This document shows positions 1 through 10,895 of a stretch of 64,000 nucleotides of DNA, one piece after another (position 1 is the first letter of the stretch; every line of letters starts with the position of its first letter). The stretch spans positions 19,199,604-19,263,603 of the forward strand of contig JAYGXS010000001.1 of the NCBI GenBank assembly GCA_036362985.1, in the 5' to 3' direction. Made by a program: the position numbers and the translations under genes. The notes below the pieces were generated by a model. The model was not told where the DNA came from. It saw nothing but the letters and a program-made list of their open reading frames with translations, and did not search any database. The stretch comes from Ligula intestinalis (lineage: Eukaryota > Platyhelminthes > Cestoda > Diphyllobothriidea > Diphyllobothriidae).

Positions 1-242
1 CCCCCCCCCCTTACTAACAGAGGCAGTGGGTACCAGAATACACCGTCAGAATCTAGATAACGATATGGCTCATCAGTGTGTGCCCTTGAATTTCACCTTC
101 TGCATGACACTTCTATATTCATTTTTTCGAATCTAACAAATTCGCTTCTAAACCGTTATACTCGTCTGATAGCTACAGACTACGGATACTGTTTGTTGAA
201 CAATTATTTCAAGTACTTCGTGTTATCGAATTTTCGGTTTAT

Positions 243-300
243 TGATGAGGCCCATTAGGCCTGATATATACAACTTATGATCATTATTATTATTAGGCTA
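243..300 (+). mobile_element. LINE 3' tail with GGCC hairpin (copy 1)
   Basis: GAGGCCCATTAGGCCT followed by an AT-rich ATT-repeat tail. It matches the 3' ends near 9883, 19735 and 60037, so it is the last bases of a 5'-truncated LINE copy. Upstream bases 1-242 hold a C-run at the very edge and nothing else recognisable. Confidence 0.5.
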
Positions 301-306
301 TTCTAA

Positions 307-720
307 TGGGAAAATTGTCAAAACCGGTATATGAGGATGACGATGAAGATTAGAAATGATACAACTCACTTTGATCCTTCACGGTCCTAGCCGGCAGTTG
401 TCAAGCAGTCGACTTGCCAAAGGATGACTCCGTGAAGATCAGGATCCAAGTTCGTTGGGCCGCGCTTGTGCAAATTTAGGAAATTATCGTTTGCAAATTG
501 TTGCTGGATTCTCCTGAGCCTGAGAATGATCACCAGAGAGGTGTCGTTGAAGAGCAAAATAAACAGTGGCAGGTGAGGAGAGAAATGAGCTGTGGAGTGT
601 GTTTAGCAAGACAGCTGCTGGCATGCGTCAAAACCGAAAATTTGCTTGTTATATTTTAGTTTAAACAAAATTGGTCATCAATAATTTTAAACAACGCATA
701 ATTTGAGCCAAGAGCCCACA
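307..720 (-). repeat. 3' LTR of Ty3/gypsy element
   Basis: 414 bp running from TG to CA, repeated almost exactly at 5122-5535 with about ten differences. Weaker similarity extends about 14 bp further left in both copies, so the true outer border may be near 293. A purine-rich stretch (on the - strand) lies directly inside this LTR at 721-730, as expected for the polypurine tract before a 3' LTR. Confidence 0.85.
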
Positions 721-827
721 TAGCTCCCCCACCAGAGCGTTGGTGTGTTACAAACGCTCGCCAAAAGAGGATATACAAAAAAGGCTAAACAACAAATTCT
801 CGCAAGTTGGAAGGAAAACGAACATGT

Positions 828-2013
828 CTACCAGAATGAGTGAAAGGTGGGGAAGAAATGGGAGGGGGAGTGAGGGGTGGGGGTAGGTTCGGGTGGGGAG
901 GGTGGCGGTGGGCTGGGGGCAGCAGGTGGAATGCAGGGCGAATGTGCCGTGGAAGTGGGCGGACCAGGTGATGGTGTCGTGCATTCAACGTAGGCCGGCT
1001 TCAGTCTGTCAATAAAGACCGTATCAGTAGGATCAGCCTTTTGGATGACGAAATATTTGTCCTTCCCTTCAAGCACTTTGAAGGGACCATCGTATGGTGG
1101 GCAAAGGGGCCTGCGAATTGTGTCATGCTGGACAATCACGAATGAGGTTGTGTGCAAGTCGTCTTGCACGAAAACGCGTCGAGGTGTCACGCGTGTGGGG
1201 GTTGGGCGCAGTGCGGCCATGCATTGCTGCAGCTGTTGCATGAAGTTGTTCATAGCGTCAGGGGTGACGGAGGAAGTCTGCACGAGCTCACCAGGTAAAC
1301 GGAGGGATGTGCCATAAACGAGATTGGCGGCAGTACATTAAATGTCTTTCTTAACAGCTGAGCGAATGCCGAGGAGGACGAACGGCAGGTTGTCGCTTTA
1401 GTTGTGCGGGGCAGGTTGAGACATCAGTGCGGACTTCAACTGCCGCTAAAGACGTTCCATGAGGCCGTTTGATGCTGGGTGATAGGTAGTGGTGGTGATA
1501 TGCGAGCGCCCGAGCAGTTCGGTTAACTCACGGAAGAGTGCAGATGTAAACTGACTTCTGCGGTCAGTGGTGAGTGTAGCTGGAACACCGAAGTTGTCTA
1601 TCCAGTGCGCAAGGAAAACCATTGCAATATTCTCTGCCGAGGTATCCGAGATGGGAACGGCGATGGTCTATCGTGTGAAATGATCAACAGCGGTCAGAAT
1701 GTATGAAACCGCGAGATGGGGGTAACGGTCCGACTAAATCCATGTGGACGTGTTGAAAACGGGCGTCGGGAACTGCGAACGTGCTGGGAGGTGAAACGGT
1801 GTTTCATTGGACCTTATTCTTTTGACAGGCTTAGCACTGCCTGGTCGAGGTAGCAATGTTGGTATTCATCTTTGGCCAGACGAAACGGGCTGCGACAAGT
1901 TTGCGGCCGGCACGAACACCGGAGTGGGATAGCGAGTGAAAGTGGTCGAAAACAACCTTCCGGTAGGATTGGGGTACTACAGGACGAGGGGAACCTGTAG
2001 AAAAATCAAACAC
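828..2013 (-). pseudogene. Integrase remnant of Ty3/gypsy
   Basis: On the - strand, 2013-1831 reads HFHSLSHSGVRAGRKLV and later FVWPKM, the zinc-binding N-terminus of a gypsy integrase. The catalytic core (about 1830-1300) is broken by many stops and frameshifts. From 1283 to 828 the frame reopens with the chromodomain-proximal GPY/F-like block (YDGPFKVLEG, then IDRLKPAYVE), ending in a Pro/Ser/Thr-rich tail. It would insert the cDNA into host DNA if intact; here it is dead. Confidence 0.8.
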
Positions 2014-2052
2014 GATAGAGCCTGGTGCCGCGGGGAGGGGAGCCTCACGCAG

Positions 2053-3605
2053 CTAAAGCACAGAAGACGCAAGTATTTCAATGATCGAGTCATCAAGTGC
2101 CTGCGCTTCCGCAAGCTTCGCCAGGTCTAACGTGGTGATAAGAGCGTTGACCTCTGGACGGGACAAGGCATCAGCAACGACATTCTCGTTACCGCGAACA
2201 TAGCGTATGTCTGAGGTGAATTGAGAGATGTAGTCAAGGTGACGTACTTCATGTGGCGAATATCGATCTGGCTTAGCTTTGAGGGCGTAAGTGAGAGGTT
2301 TGTGATCCATGTGGACCTGGAAATCTGTCCCCTCGAGCAGGTGGCGAAAATGTCGGATGGTTAGGTAAATGGCGAGAAGCTCACGCAAGAAAGTACTATA
2401 GCGAGTCTGCGCCGGCTGAAGCTTCTGGGAGAAGAAGGCTAGCGGCTGCAACTGTCTGTGGACCTGTTGCTGCAGAACTGCGCCGACGGCGATGTTTGAG
2501 GCATCGGTGGTCAGAATGAGCTGTGTATCAGCATCGGTGCTCAGATGATGAAGCAAGGTGACATCCGCGAGTGCTTTTATGGCTGCCTTAAATGCTTCAA
2601 GAGCACTGGGTGAAAGTTGAAGCGACTTGGTCTTTGACTTCAAAAGATCCGTCAAAGGTGCCAGGCTGGCGGCGCAATTTGGTATGAAACGCCGGTAGTA
2701 GTTGATTAGGCCGATGAAACGACGGAGCTGAGTTATGGACTTAGGGGCTGGAAAAGACAACACGCTCTGCACCTTCTCTGGGAGGGGTGGGATCCCATGT
2801 TGGTCAAGATAAAGCCAAGAAAATCCAGAGAAGTGACGCCGAAAAGACATTTATCGACCTTTAGCTGTAGACCATTTTGCTGAAACTGATCGAAAACTTG
2901 GCGTAAGTGTTCAACGTGTTCCTCGGGTGACGAGCTTGCGACAAGGATTTCGTCGAAGTACATGAACGTGAAGGAAAGACCACGAAAAATGTCATCGACA
3001 AAACGCTGAAACGTTTGGGCCGCGTTCCTCAAACCGAAAGGCATGAGAAGGAATCCAAACAAGCCGAATGGGGTCATGACAGCGGTTTTAGGGATGTCCT
3101 CCTCCGCGATCGGTATTTGGCGATACGATCGCACGAGGTCAATCTTGGAATAAATCGTCTTTCCAGCCAACATGTGGGAAAAGTCATGAATATGGGGAAT
3201 CGGGTACCGGTCCGGGACTATAGCTCGATTGAGAGCGTGATAATCACCCCATGGCCGCCAATCATCGGATGACTATTTGGGGACCATGTGCAGTGGTGAA
3301 GCCCATGGACTGGACGAAGGATGGATAATCCCCAAATTCAACATGTGCTCGAATTCACTCTTCGCGATTTGCAACTTCTCAGGATGAAGCCTACGCGGAT
3401 GAGCATGGACCGGTCTGCCGGTTGTAGTGATATGGTGGCGAACGGCGTGTTGAACCTGCTCCGTGGACTGACAGGGCTTAGAAAGGGAAGGATAATCCCT
3501 CAAGATGTCAGAAAATGGCGGGCTTGGCACGGCCAAGTTGATGCCAGCGGAAGGCTCACGTGAAACTACCCAAACAGTAAACAGCTGAGTAGTAAAATCT
3601 AGCAA
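2053..3605 (-). pseudogene. Reverse transcriptase and RNase H remnant of Ty3/gypsy
   Basis: Three overlapping - strand frames cover a gypsy RT and RNase H. 3605-3273 has ADILRDYP-like text and HHITTTGRPVHAHPRRL, then SSPWASPLHMV. 3173-2733 has [31 protein letters not shown] and YFDEILVAS. 2850-2053 has the connection region (FIGLINYYRRFIP), RNase H (TTDASNIAVGAVLQQQ), the DHKPLTYAL motif and ADALSRPEVN. The YxDD catalytic box reads YFDE, and frameshifts join the pieces, so no active polymerase is expected. Confidence 0.88.
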
Positions 3606-3730
3606 CTTCTGATGTTTAAGGTCAACTGTGAGGCCGAAGTGTGACAGGAAGTCCGCTCCAATGATAGGCGACTGGACGTCGGCCTGGATGAAGACCCATT
3701 GGAAGCGGCGACGAAGCCCGAAGTCTAACG

Positions 3731-3964
3731 TCAGGGACCGTTTACCGAACGTGGCGATAGACGTGTTGTTCGCAGCCTGCAGTGTAAACTGCGATGGCTG
3801 GAGATGATAACGACGAATGGTGGTAAAAGGCTAACCTCTGCGCCTGTATCGATCAAGAAACGGAACCCTGTGGACTTGTCAGTCACGTAAAACAGGCGAC
3901 TGTGTCGCGAATGGCCAGCACTAGTCGTTGCCATATCTGGCTGGCGGCGCCGTTTCCCGAACAT
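3731..3964 (-). pseudogene. Aspartic protease remnant of Ty3/gypsy
   Basis: LFYVTDKSTGFRFLIDTGAE, with the retropepsin active-site DTG at about 3850-3842 on the - strand, followed by VSLLPP. It lies directly between the Gag Cys/His motif and the RT, the usual order. The reading frame changes soon after the motif. Confidence 0.8.
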
Positions 3965-4880
3965 GAACGTCTAGCATTAGAACACGGTGGGACGCATTTA
4001 ATAGCATCCGGGCCGAATGTTCGGTGGTACCAGCAGACCTTGTCGTCTGCACACTCTTTTGAGTTAGAAAGATTGCGGTTTGAAGCCGGTTGAGTGTGGA
4101 ACACATCGTGCTCACTTGAGAGCACAATAACCTGACAGTACCTTTAAGATCCTGCAGGTCGTCGTCTCTATTGTCTGTAAAGGCTCAAAGCGTTTGAGAG
4201 GGTGAAGTAGACCGCGGGGATGAGGTATCAAGTGATTAAGTGGACTTTCGCTGTGTATGGCTGTCAGGTTTACGGTCGGATCTTGAGGCCGAAACATGGG
4301 AGACGGCATGCTGAGGTGCTGAGGTCGAGGCTTGATTTACAGCGTCTGAACTAGTACCGGGGTAATATTGATGGATGCGGTCTGCGTGATCCGCGAGTTT
4401 GGTCAGCGGAACATCGTCGTCAAGCGGGATGAGTACCTGTTACATTGGATAGGGTAATTTATCCATCCAAATGCGACAGAAAATAGAATCATCTAAGGTG
4501 CGACCAGCAAGCAGGTGACGCGTGTGGCGCAGTAGAGCCAAGCTCGACGCTGTTGAGGAGTTGGCGAAGCTTGCTGTCGACAGATTGTGCCATGCGCTCA
4601 AGAATAGCCTTTTTAAGCTAGAGTAGGGCTTGACTTTGGGGATAGGATCAAGGAGATCCTGAACGGCGAAAGCGATGTCGAACGGTAAGTTATGCACGAG
4701 GTACGCGTAACGCGTACGCTAACCAGTAATCTGACGTGAGGCAAAAACAGCCTAGATCTGTTTGAACCATACCGTCGGGTCACGCAATTCGTACGGGGGA
4801 TGTTTAATGGATATCTGAATACCGTGAGGCTCGTCCTGATCAGGTGGTATACACGAGTTGTTAGAACCAGCATCATCTTC
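3883..4880 (-). pseudogene. Gag remnant with CHCC motif (CsRn1-like)
   Basis: Short - strand frames at 4876-4613, 4697-4440 and 4125-3883. The last reads VCWYHRTFGPDAIKCVPPC, the unusual C-W-Y-H...C...C Gag motif of the CsRn1 clade of Ty3/gypsy elements, first described in the liver fluke Clonorchis. The rest of Gag is too eroded to align by eye. Gag would form the particle that packages the RNA. Confidence 0.7.
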
Positions 4881-5121
4881 GTCGCAATCGTGAAGTTGGT
4901 GGTATTCGTCGCCCAAGTTTAAAAACGTATGAACGGCAAAGTCAAATGGGAAAAACAGGTTAATGGAATAAATAATAAGACGTGGATGATAAAAGAAACG
5001 GGGTCACCAAATTTGAAGAGGCTATATCACTACAAATATACATAACGTCTCGGCAAATACACAATGGAAAACTTTCTAAGGTAGTCTAACTGCTAGAAAG
5101 TGATTTACTAGGCTAGTATAC

Positions 5122-5535
5122 TGGGAAAATTGTCAAAACCGGTATATGAGGATGCCGATGAAGATTAGAAATGATGCAACTCACTTAGATCCTTCACGGT
5201 CCTAGCCGGCAGTAGTCAAGCAGTCGACTTGCCAAAGGATGACTCCGTGAAGATCAGGATCCAAGTTCGTTGGGCCGCGCTTGTGCAAATTTAGGAAATT
5301 ATCGTTTGAAAATTGTTGCTGGATTCTCCTGAGCCCGAGAATGATCACCAGAGAGGTGTCGTTGAAGAGCAAAATAAACAGTGGCAGGTGAGGAGAGAAT
5401 TGAGCTGTGGAGTGTGTTTAGCAAGACAGCTGCTGGCATGCGTCAAAACCGAAAATTTGCTTGTTATATTTTAGTTTAAACAAAATTGGTCATTGATAAT
5501 TTTAAACAACGCATAAGTTGAGCCAAGAGCCCACA
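5122..5535 (-). repeat. 5' LTR of Ty3/gypsy element
   Basis: The 414-bp partner of the LTR at 307-720, in the same orientation and of identical length. I could not find a clear primer-binding site next to it or a convincing target-site duplication outside the pair. Confidence 0.85.
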
Positions 5536-5844
5536 TATGCAACACCATTATCACTATAAATTAAATAAGACACAAATAATTCACCCCATGTCCACCCCCA
5601 CTGTTGGGCGCACGGTGGACATCGTATTTAACGATGGTCGAACTTTCGTTTGTCCACCAATATACCCTGTGAAAACCACTGACAAGAGCCAGCCAGTCGT
5701 ATGCCCAGTCTTGCATCAGCTGTTTGGGTTGGCTTTAGGTGACTGGCATGCTATCGCCCAGGATAAACTAAAAAGAGGGACAATGTGTACGAAAATTAAA
5801 TTTTCCTGAAAAAAACTTCTTGTGAGACCGCCTGAAGATAACTC

Positions 5845-6245
5845 TCCCCCGCAAGATAGATGTCAGTTAGCAAACATTAAATTTCTTGGGGTAAGAAGAC
5901 CCGAAGTAAGTATATGCTTTCTGTTACACGTTAACAATATTCCTAATCTACCACAAATTAACGCTCTTATATCGGATAACCGACCTTACGCCACTCGTAA
6001 CTCCTCCATGATAAATTCACCGCCATTTGGCTCCATATCAAACCGTTTTTGTTTTCTGTCTTCAAATATGCTTTTATTTGGAACAACCTTCCAATCGAAA
6101 TTAGTTTTTTTTACATCACTAATTTTCAAAGGCAAATTACGTAAACATTTAAATTTATAGGAAATAAAGTCGTTACTGACTGCTTCCTTCCCAAACACGC
6201 ATTTTGTAGATTTAGAAAAGGGTCCTCCTCGCATTTGAAGCTCTT
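5845..6245 (+). repeat. Unnamed dispersed repeat R0, forward copy
   Basis: About 400 bp that match 8490-8885 in inverted orientation at roughly 80% by eye. The shared parts include the stretch around GATAGATGTCAGTTAGCAA and the stretch ending AACTCCTCCATGATAAATT. Frames through both copies share peptides such as PNLPQINAL and ATRNSSMI, but these do not look like a known protein. The stretch 5536-5845 between LTR and repeat holds nothing I recognise. Confidence 0.7.
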
Positions 6246-6539
6246 CCAAGGAAAGTAAAGTTAAGACGTTAAATATGTTCTAAGTTTCCTCTGCGAAATC
6301 AAGCATCAAATCCAAATGCTACAAACTCTTCTCATTTTGCAACCCTGGCGGGCTTCTTCGAGGTAAGAATCTTGTCTTTAATATCCCTTCCACCCAGATG
6401 GTATTGTGCCCCATAATGATAACATTGTGTCAAACCACCTAAATATCCTCCGCCCGGCCGCTACAACACATTTAACGAGTGGTTGTTGCAGCTTATGTGC
6501 AGTCATTGTCCACTTTCAGTGCCCAAGGTATCTAGCTGA

Positions 6540-7985
6540 CCTCCATGGCTGAATAGAGCTATCAAAAGAGAGATCAATAAAAAAGAAAGCTTTGGAAGAA
6601 GTTTTGCAAAACAAGGCGCAAAGAAGATTTTGAACAGTACAAAATCCAGCGGAAAAGGTAAAAAATGGTTTTCTAAGCACGACAGGACTTTAGGAGCGAT
6701 CTACTTCGTTGAGCTGTCAATAATCTAAAGTTGCTATACAGTTATTAACGGAAAAGCACACGTAACATGAACCCGATTCCTGTTATGCAAACTGATGATG
6801 GCAACGACATCTCCGACTGTAAAAAGAAAGCAGAACATTTGTACATTTGTATTATGTCCTATTGTTACGATGGACCTATTATGCGATTTTGGTTATGAAT
6901 AGGGAGCTCAAGGGCGAAAGCCTTAATCCCTTAATAAAGTGACTTAAAGTGACTTGAAAGTGATTTTGCTGAGTTCTTTCAGTCTGTCTTCACCATAGAA
7001 CCTCCCTTCGTCGCAACTGTTGACGAGGTCGTGGCAGCACCAAATATTGGGGATATTTTGTTTGAAGAAGAGACGATTTTTCAAGAACTAAAAAGCTTGA
7101 AGGATTGTAAAGCTCCAGGTCCAGGTGAAATTCCTGCCAAATTGCTCTAGGAACTTGCTAGAGAGCTAGCTAAACCCCTTTCACTAGTGTGCCAGAAATC
7201 GTTTGATACTGGAATACTTCCTCCAAACTGGAAATGAGCGCATATTACACCGCTTTACAAAAGCAGTGTTCGTGCATCTGCGAATAACTACAAACCCGTG
7301 AATCTGACCTCCATATGCTGCAAAGTAATGGAGAAGATCATCAAGAAGCAATTGATGATATATTGTGAAACTCAGAAAATATTGTCGAATGCGCAATTTG
7401 GATTCCATAGGGAAGGTCATGCGTAGCAAACTTGCTTTATACGATGCAGAGCTGGACAAAGGACAATTGATGCAAAAGAAACTGTGCATGCAGCCTACAT
7501 TGATTTCAGGAAGGCCTTTGACAGTGTTCCACACCAACGTCTCCTGCATAAGTTGAGACTGGTGGGTATCGGAGGCAGACTTCTTACTTGGATTGAGAAT
7601 TTCCTATCCCAAACGGTGTGTGTGTAGAACGACAACAATCAAGGCCGACAGTCATCGAGAGTGGAGTGCCTCAAGGTTCAGTACTCGGACCCACCCTCTT
7701 TCTCTTGTTCGTTAATGATTGTGTACAGGAATTGGACTGCGAGTGTGCCATGTTTGCAGATGATGTAAAAATATAGAGGGTCATCAGGTGTGCTGCCGAT
7801 TAAGATAACTTCCAGGAAAATCTTTGTCGATAAAACGATTGGTCGCATAGATGGCTGCTGTCCTTAAATTCTAACAAGTGCACCCTGCTGCGCCTGGGTA
7901 ATCGAAATGCGGTGCCTTATGCGCGACCCTATAATCTGAACGGAATCCTTCTGCAAGAAACAGAAAAACATAAGGATACTAATAA
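6540..7985 (+). pseudogene. CR1-like LINE reverse transcriptase fragment
   Basis: From about 6962 the + strand reads, with stops, FAEFFQSVFT, LKSLKDCKAPGPGEIPAKLL, SFDTGILPPNWK, NNYKPVNLTSICCKVMEKII, YIDFRKAFDSVPHQRLL, SGVPQGSVLGPTLFLLFVND and MFADDVKI. These are RT blocks 1-5 of a non-LTR retrotransposon; FADD is the catalytic box. The text stops at 7980 inside the thumb region at an AAT-repeat. Bases 6540-6720 look like the linker before the RT. Many stops show that it is dead. Confidence 0.85.
6901..6960 (+). mobile_element. LINE 3' end: two-tier hairpin and ACTTAAAGTG tail (copy 1)
   Basis: AGGGAGCTCAAGGGC-GAAA-GCCTT..TCCCTTAATAAA followed by repeats of AGTGACTTAA. The inner stem is closed by a GAAA tetraloop and the outer stem pairs AGGGA with TCCCT. 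The same structure occurs at 10051, 60344 and, inverted, 55724. Confidence 0.65.
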
Positions 7986-8090
7986 TAATGATAATTTGTA
8001 GATTTAAGGCCCAAGGGGCCCTGTCGTTACAAACTTGGGGCTATCGTGAAACTAAAAATGATGATGATTAGCAGTGAACTCTTATAAAAA
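7985..8090 (-). mobile_element. LINE 3' tail with GGCC hairpin (copy 2, inverted)
   Basis: On the - strand: AGGGCCCCTTGGGCCT and an ATT-rich tail, matching the 9883 tail. It abuts the broken LINE RT at 7980, so a second LINE copy has inserted here in the opposite direction. From 8090 to 8490 I see nothing recognisable. Confidence 0.5.
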
Positions 8091-8489
8091 AATGGTCATC
8101 GGCAGTAAAAAAAAACTCCTAAATTAGTGGATGAGTTCAGCGGGCCACCGAGTTCAAAAAAACTTTAGGAGAAAAAACTGTCTTAATTGGTAACAGGGTT
8201 TGATGTGGTTAGTTCAGGACCTGATGTTGAGGGTTCGGGACGTTTATGGTCACGGGAAAAAATAATATATCATTGAGTTAAGAAGGGGTCATCCGGGACA
8301 ACAGGAGAAGGCATAAGAAGTCAATGTAACATCATCGAGTTGCGACCTACCAAATTCCAGAGCCAATCTCAAAGACCACAGCGAAGGTTGAAAAAACGGA
8401 GAAGAATTCGTAGCCCTTGGAAGTGATGCTTGACTCTGCAGAGGGAAATGCTAACATATTAAGAAACCATTTTAGTATCCTGGGAAGAG

Positions 8490-8885
8490 CTTCAAATGCC
8501 AGGAGGACCCTTTTCAATATCTACAACTTGCGTGTTTGGAAAGAAAACAGACAGTAACGACTGTATTTCCTCTAAATATAAATGCTTATGTAATTTGCCT
8601 TTAAACATCTATAGTGTAGAAGACAGTCTATTATCGAGAGGAAGGTTGTTCCAAATAAAAGCATATTTGGAGGTAAAAAAAGCGATAACGGTTAGATGTG
8701 GAGCTACGGGGTGGTAAAATTATCATGGAAGAGTTACGAGTGGCGAAAGGTCGGTCTACCGGAAGGAGAGCGTTAATTTGTGGGAGATTAGGCCTATTGT
8801 TAACGCGAAACAGAAAGCATAGACCAGCTTCGAGTCTTCGTATCCAAAGAAATTTAATGATTGCTAATTGACACCTATCTGTATA
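8490..8885 (-). repeat. Unnamed dispersed repeat R0, inverted copy
   Basis: Inverted partner of 5845-6245. Together the two copies bracket the LINE fragments between 6540 and 8090. They could be the edges of one composite element or two independent insertions; divergence of about 20% favours old independent insertions. Confidence 0.7.
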
Positions 8886-9059
8886 ACACATACCAGACCA
8901 AGAAACAGAAAATATTTAACGAGTGAAAACTCACTGAACCTTTTCAATTTTACTACGCTCATGCTGGGTCATGAGGCCAAAAAGCGGGCAGCATTATTCT
9001 AGTATAGGAAGAACAAACACACTGTATCGTTTTAACTTCATTTCTGGAAGGAAAAAATT

Positions 9060-9906
9060 GTGCGATATAAACCCACATATCTGTGCGGCCTTGGCAGAAA
9101 TTAGATCTGCCTGAGGTGATTATGCAAGCTAATTCGTGTAAGTAAGACCCAAATCCTTATCGTATATCTTTTTAACAGTGGACTTTTTTGGAAGATAATG
9201 GGTCCAGGAAGCCTTGCGGGACCAAAACTCAAGAAGCTACATTTTGATGGAGAAAACTCCATCTGCCATGTAGCACTCCAACTTGAGAGAGTACGCAAGT
9301 CTGCGTTAACTTAACATCGGCATCTGGATGACAGACAATCTCTAACCTTCTACACAAAGTTGTAAGGCGGCTAAAACTGCAACTTCAATTTTTTACGCCA
9401 TCAAGCGGGCATTCACGGTTTTTGATGAAGACTGTTTCTCGAAAATGTTCGGTACCTTCATAAGGCCACATCTTGAATACGCGATTCAAGCCTGGACACC
9501 GTGGATGTGGCAGGATTATAACGTACTTGAGAGGGTGCAGCGGCGAGCAACAAAATTAGTAAGAGGCCAAGGTTCACTACCATATGAGATCCACCTTAAT
9601 AACATTAATCTATATCCTTTGAGTTACAGGCAGTTACGCGGAGATTTGATACAAACCTTCCGTATCGGCTTTGACTGTGCTCTCATGTGGGACGACTTCT
9701 TCCAACTCGCCACTATAACTTATCTCCGGGGGCATACCTTCAAACTATATGTGCCCCAAGGACGATTGGATATACGGAAGAATGTTTTCTCTAATCGTGT
9801 CGTGCACCCGTGGAATAACCTTCCCGAGGCGATTGTTATGTCCCAATCTGTGGAGATATTCAAACACCGACTTGCAATGACGAGGCCCTCCAGGCCTAAA
9901 ATATAA
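9060..9906 (+). pseudogene. 5'-inverted LINE copy, C-terminal half
   Basis: 9305-9906 (+) codes a LINE C-terminus: DIGIWMTDNL, CKAAKTATSIFYAIKRAF, FGTFIRPHLEYAIQAWTPW, LERVQRRATKLVRG and RGHTFKLYVPQGRLDIRKN, ending at a TAA inside its own GGCC-hairpin tail. 9298-9101 on the other strand codes the segment just before it (LSSWSATWQMEFSPSKCSFL, then the IRIWVLLT block). The two halves meet head to head with a few overlapping residues, as in twin-primed insertions. Confidence 0.8.
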
Positions 9907-9930
9907 AATTAATTTATTTATATGCATACA
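9883..9930 (+). mobile_element. LINE 3' tail with GGCC hairpin (copy 3)
   Basis: GAGGCCCTCCAGGCCT followed by AAAATATAAAATT and TTTATT repeats. It ends the LINE whose stop codon lies within the tail. The same tail recurs at 243, 7985 (inverted), 19735 and 60037. Confidence 0.65.
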
Positions 9931-10050
9931 CATGCAACAACACAACGTGAACTAGGTGACAAATTAACCTTGAAACACCACTGTCTATATTTTCCTGACT
10001 GAAAACTTTTTAAAATTGTTTATAATTCTTGAGATTTTGATGTGAAAAAT

Positions 10051-10112
10051 AGGGAGTTCAAAGGCGCAAGCCTATTTTTCCCTCAAATATACTGACTGAC
10101 TGACTGACTGAA
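10051..10112 (+). mobile_element. LINE 3' hairpin and ACTG repeat tail (copy 2)
   Basis: AGGGAGTTCAAAGGC-GCAA-GCCT..TTTCCCTC, then five ACTG units. Compared with 6901, the inner loop changes from GAAA to GCAA, still a GNRA tetraloop, and the stem stays paired. The stretch 10113-10782 between this and EDEM3 exon 1 should hold the EDEM3 promoter; I see no motif I would call there. Confidence 0.6.
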
Positions 10113-10782
10113 CACTTAACAGCGTATATAAAACGGCATAACACATTATGTGCTGTTCAACATGGCTGTAACCGTAGCCACTCGTGTCATGCGAATGACC
10201 TGTTTCTCCCAGAAAAAAAGGCAAGAGCATTAGGCTAGGGCCGTCCACTTGCAATATTTGTCTTCAACTTCAAGAAGGTGTTTTAAAAGCGTATCTTATC
10301 GGTGGCGGTTGCGAAAGCTTTAACCACTTGCTATCTGGAATAATGTTTATAAAATGGACCAAACGTTTTTTCTCATGCAGACTGTAAAGCGTAATGCTGA
10401 CAACTTCTACATCCAAATAGGGGCTAATATAAATTGTTGTTAAGCAGGCTTCAGGCATAGGCCCTCATTTATGTAAGCGACGGCATTAAGGATGTTTGTT
10501 CGTGGGGGCCGACTGAAGGAGGAATCATTGACTATATCGATACTAATTTGGAGCGGCTGTGAAATATTTTTACAGAAGGTTTAATCTTGCCAACATATTT
10601 TGCATTTCCTGGAGAAAAGCCGTGTTCTTTATACAATTCGATTTTACTGTATGATGTGTTTTAGTACTCTGTTAAGGCTCGTTCAATAGGTTAGCTGGTT
10701 ACGCGCATGAGGGATTGGTGCCAAGTGTTGACTGCGTACGTTGCGAATAGTCAATCAGGTAATTGACTGCAGACCACAAAGG

Positions 10783-10895
10783 ATGCTTGGTTATCATTTT
10801 TTTCGTACGCTACTAGTTAGCTTTGGCATTTTGCTCTATTTCGGCCTATTTTATGAAGGCAATTCTATGAGCAAAGATGAAATTATTGAACTGAA
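10783..10895 (+). CDS. EDEM3: EDEM3 exon 1
   Basis: Codes residues 1-38 and begins with ATG at 10783. Upstream codons are open back to TGA at 10729 with no other ATG. The peptide has a long hydrophobic run ([14 protein letters not shown]) after a positively charged residue, as in a signal peptide or signal anchor. Donor GTAAGC follows; the exon ends after the second base of a codon. Confidence 0.85.

Noticed and set aside
748..988. Overlapping proline-rich ORFs on the - strand
   Set aside because: They come from low-complexity G-rich (+ strand) text at the end of the gypsy integrase and are shadows of that frame.
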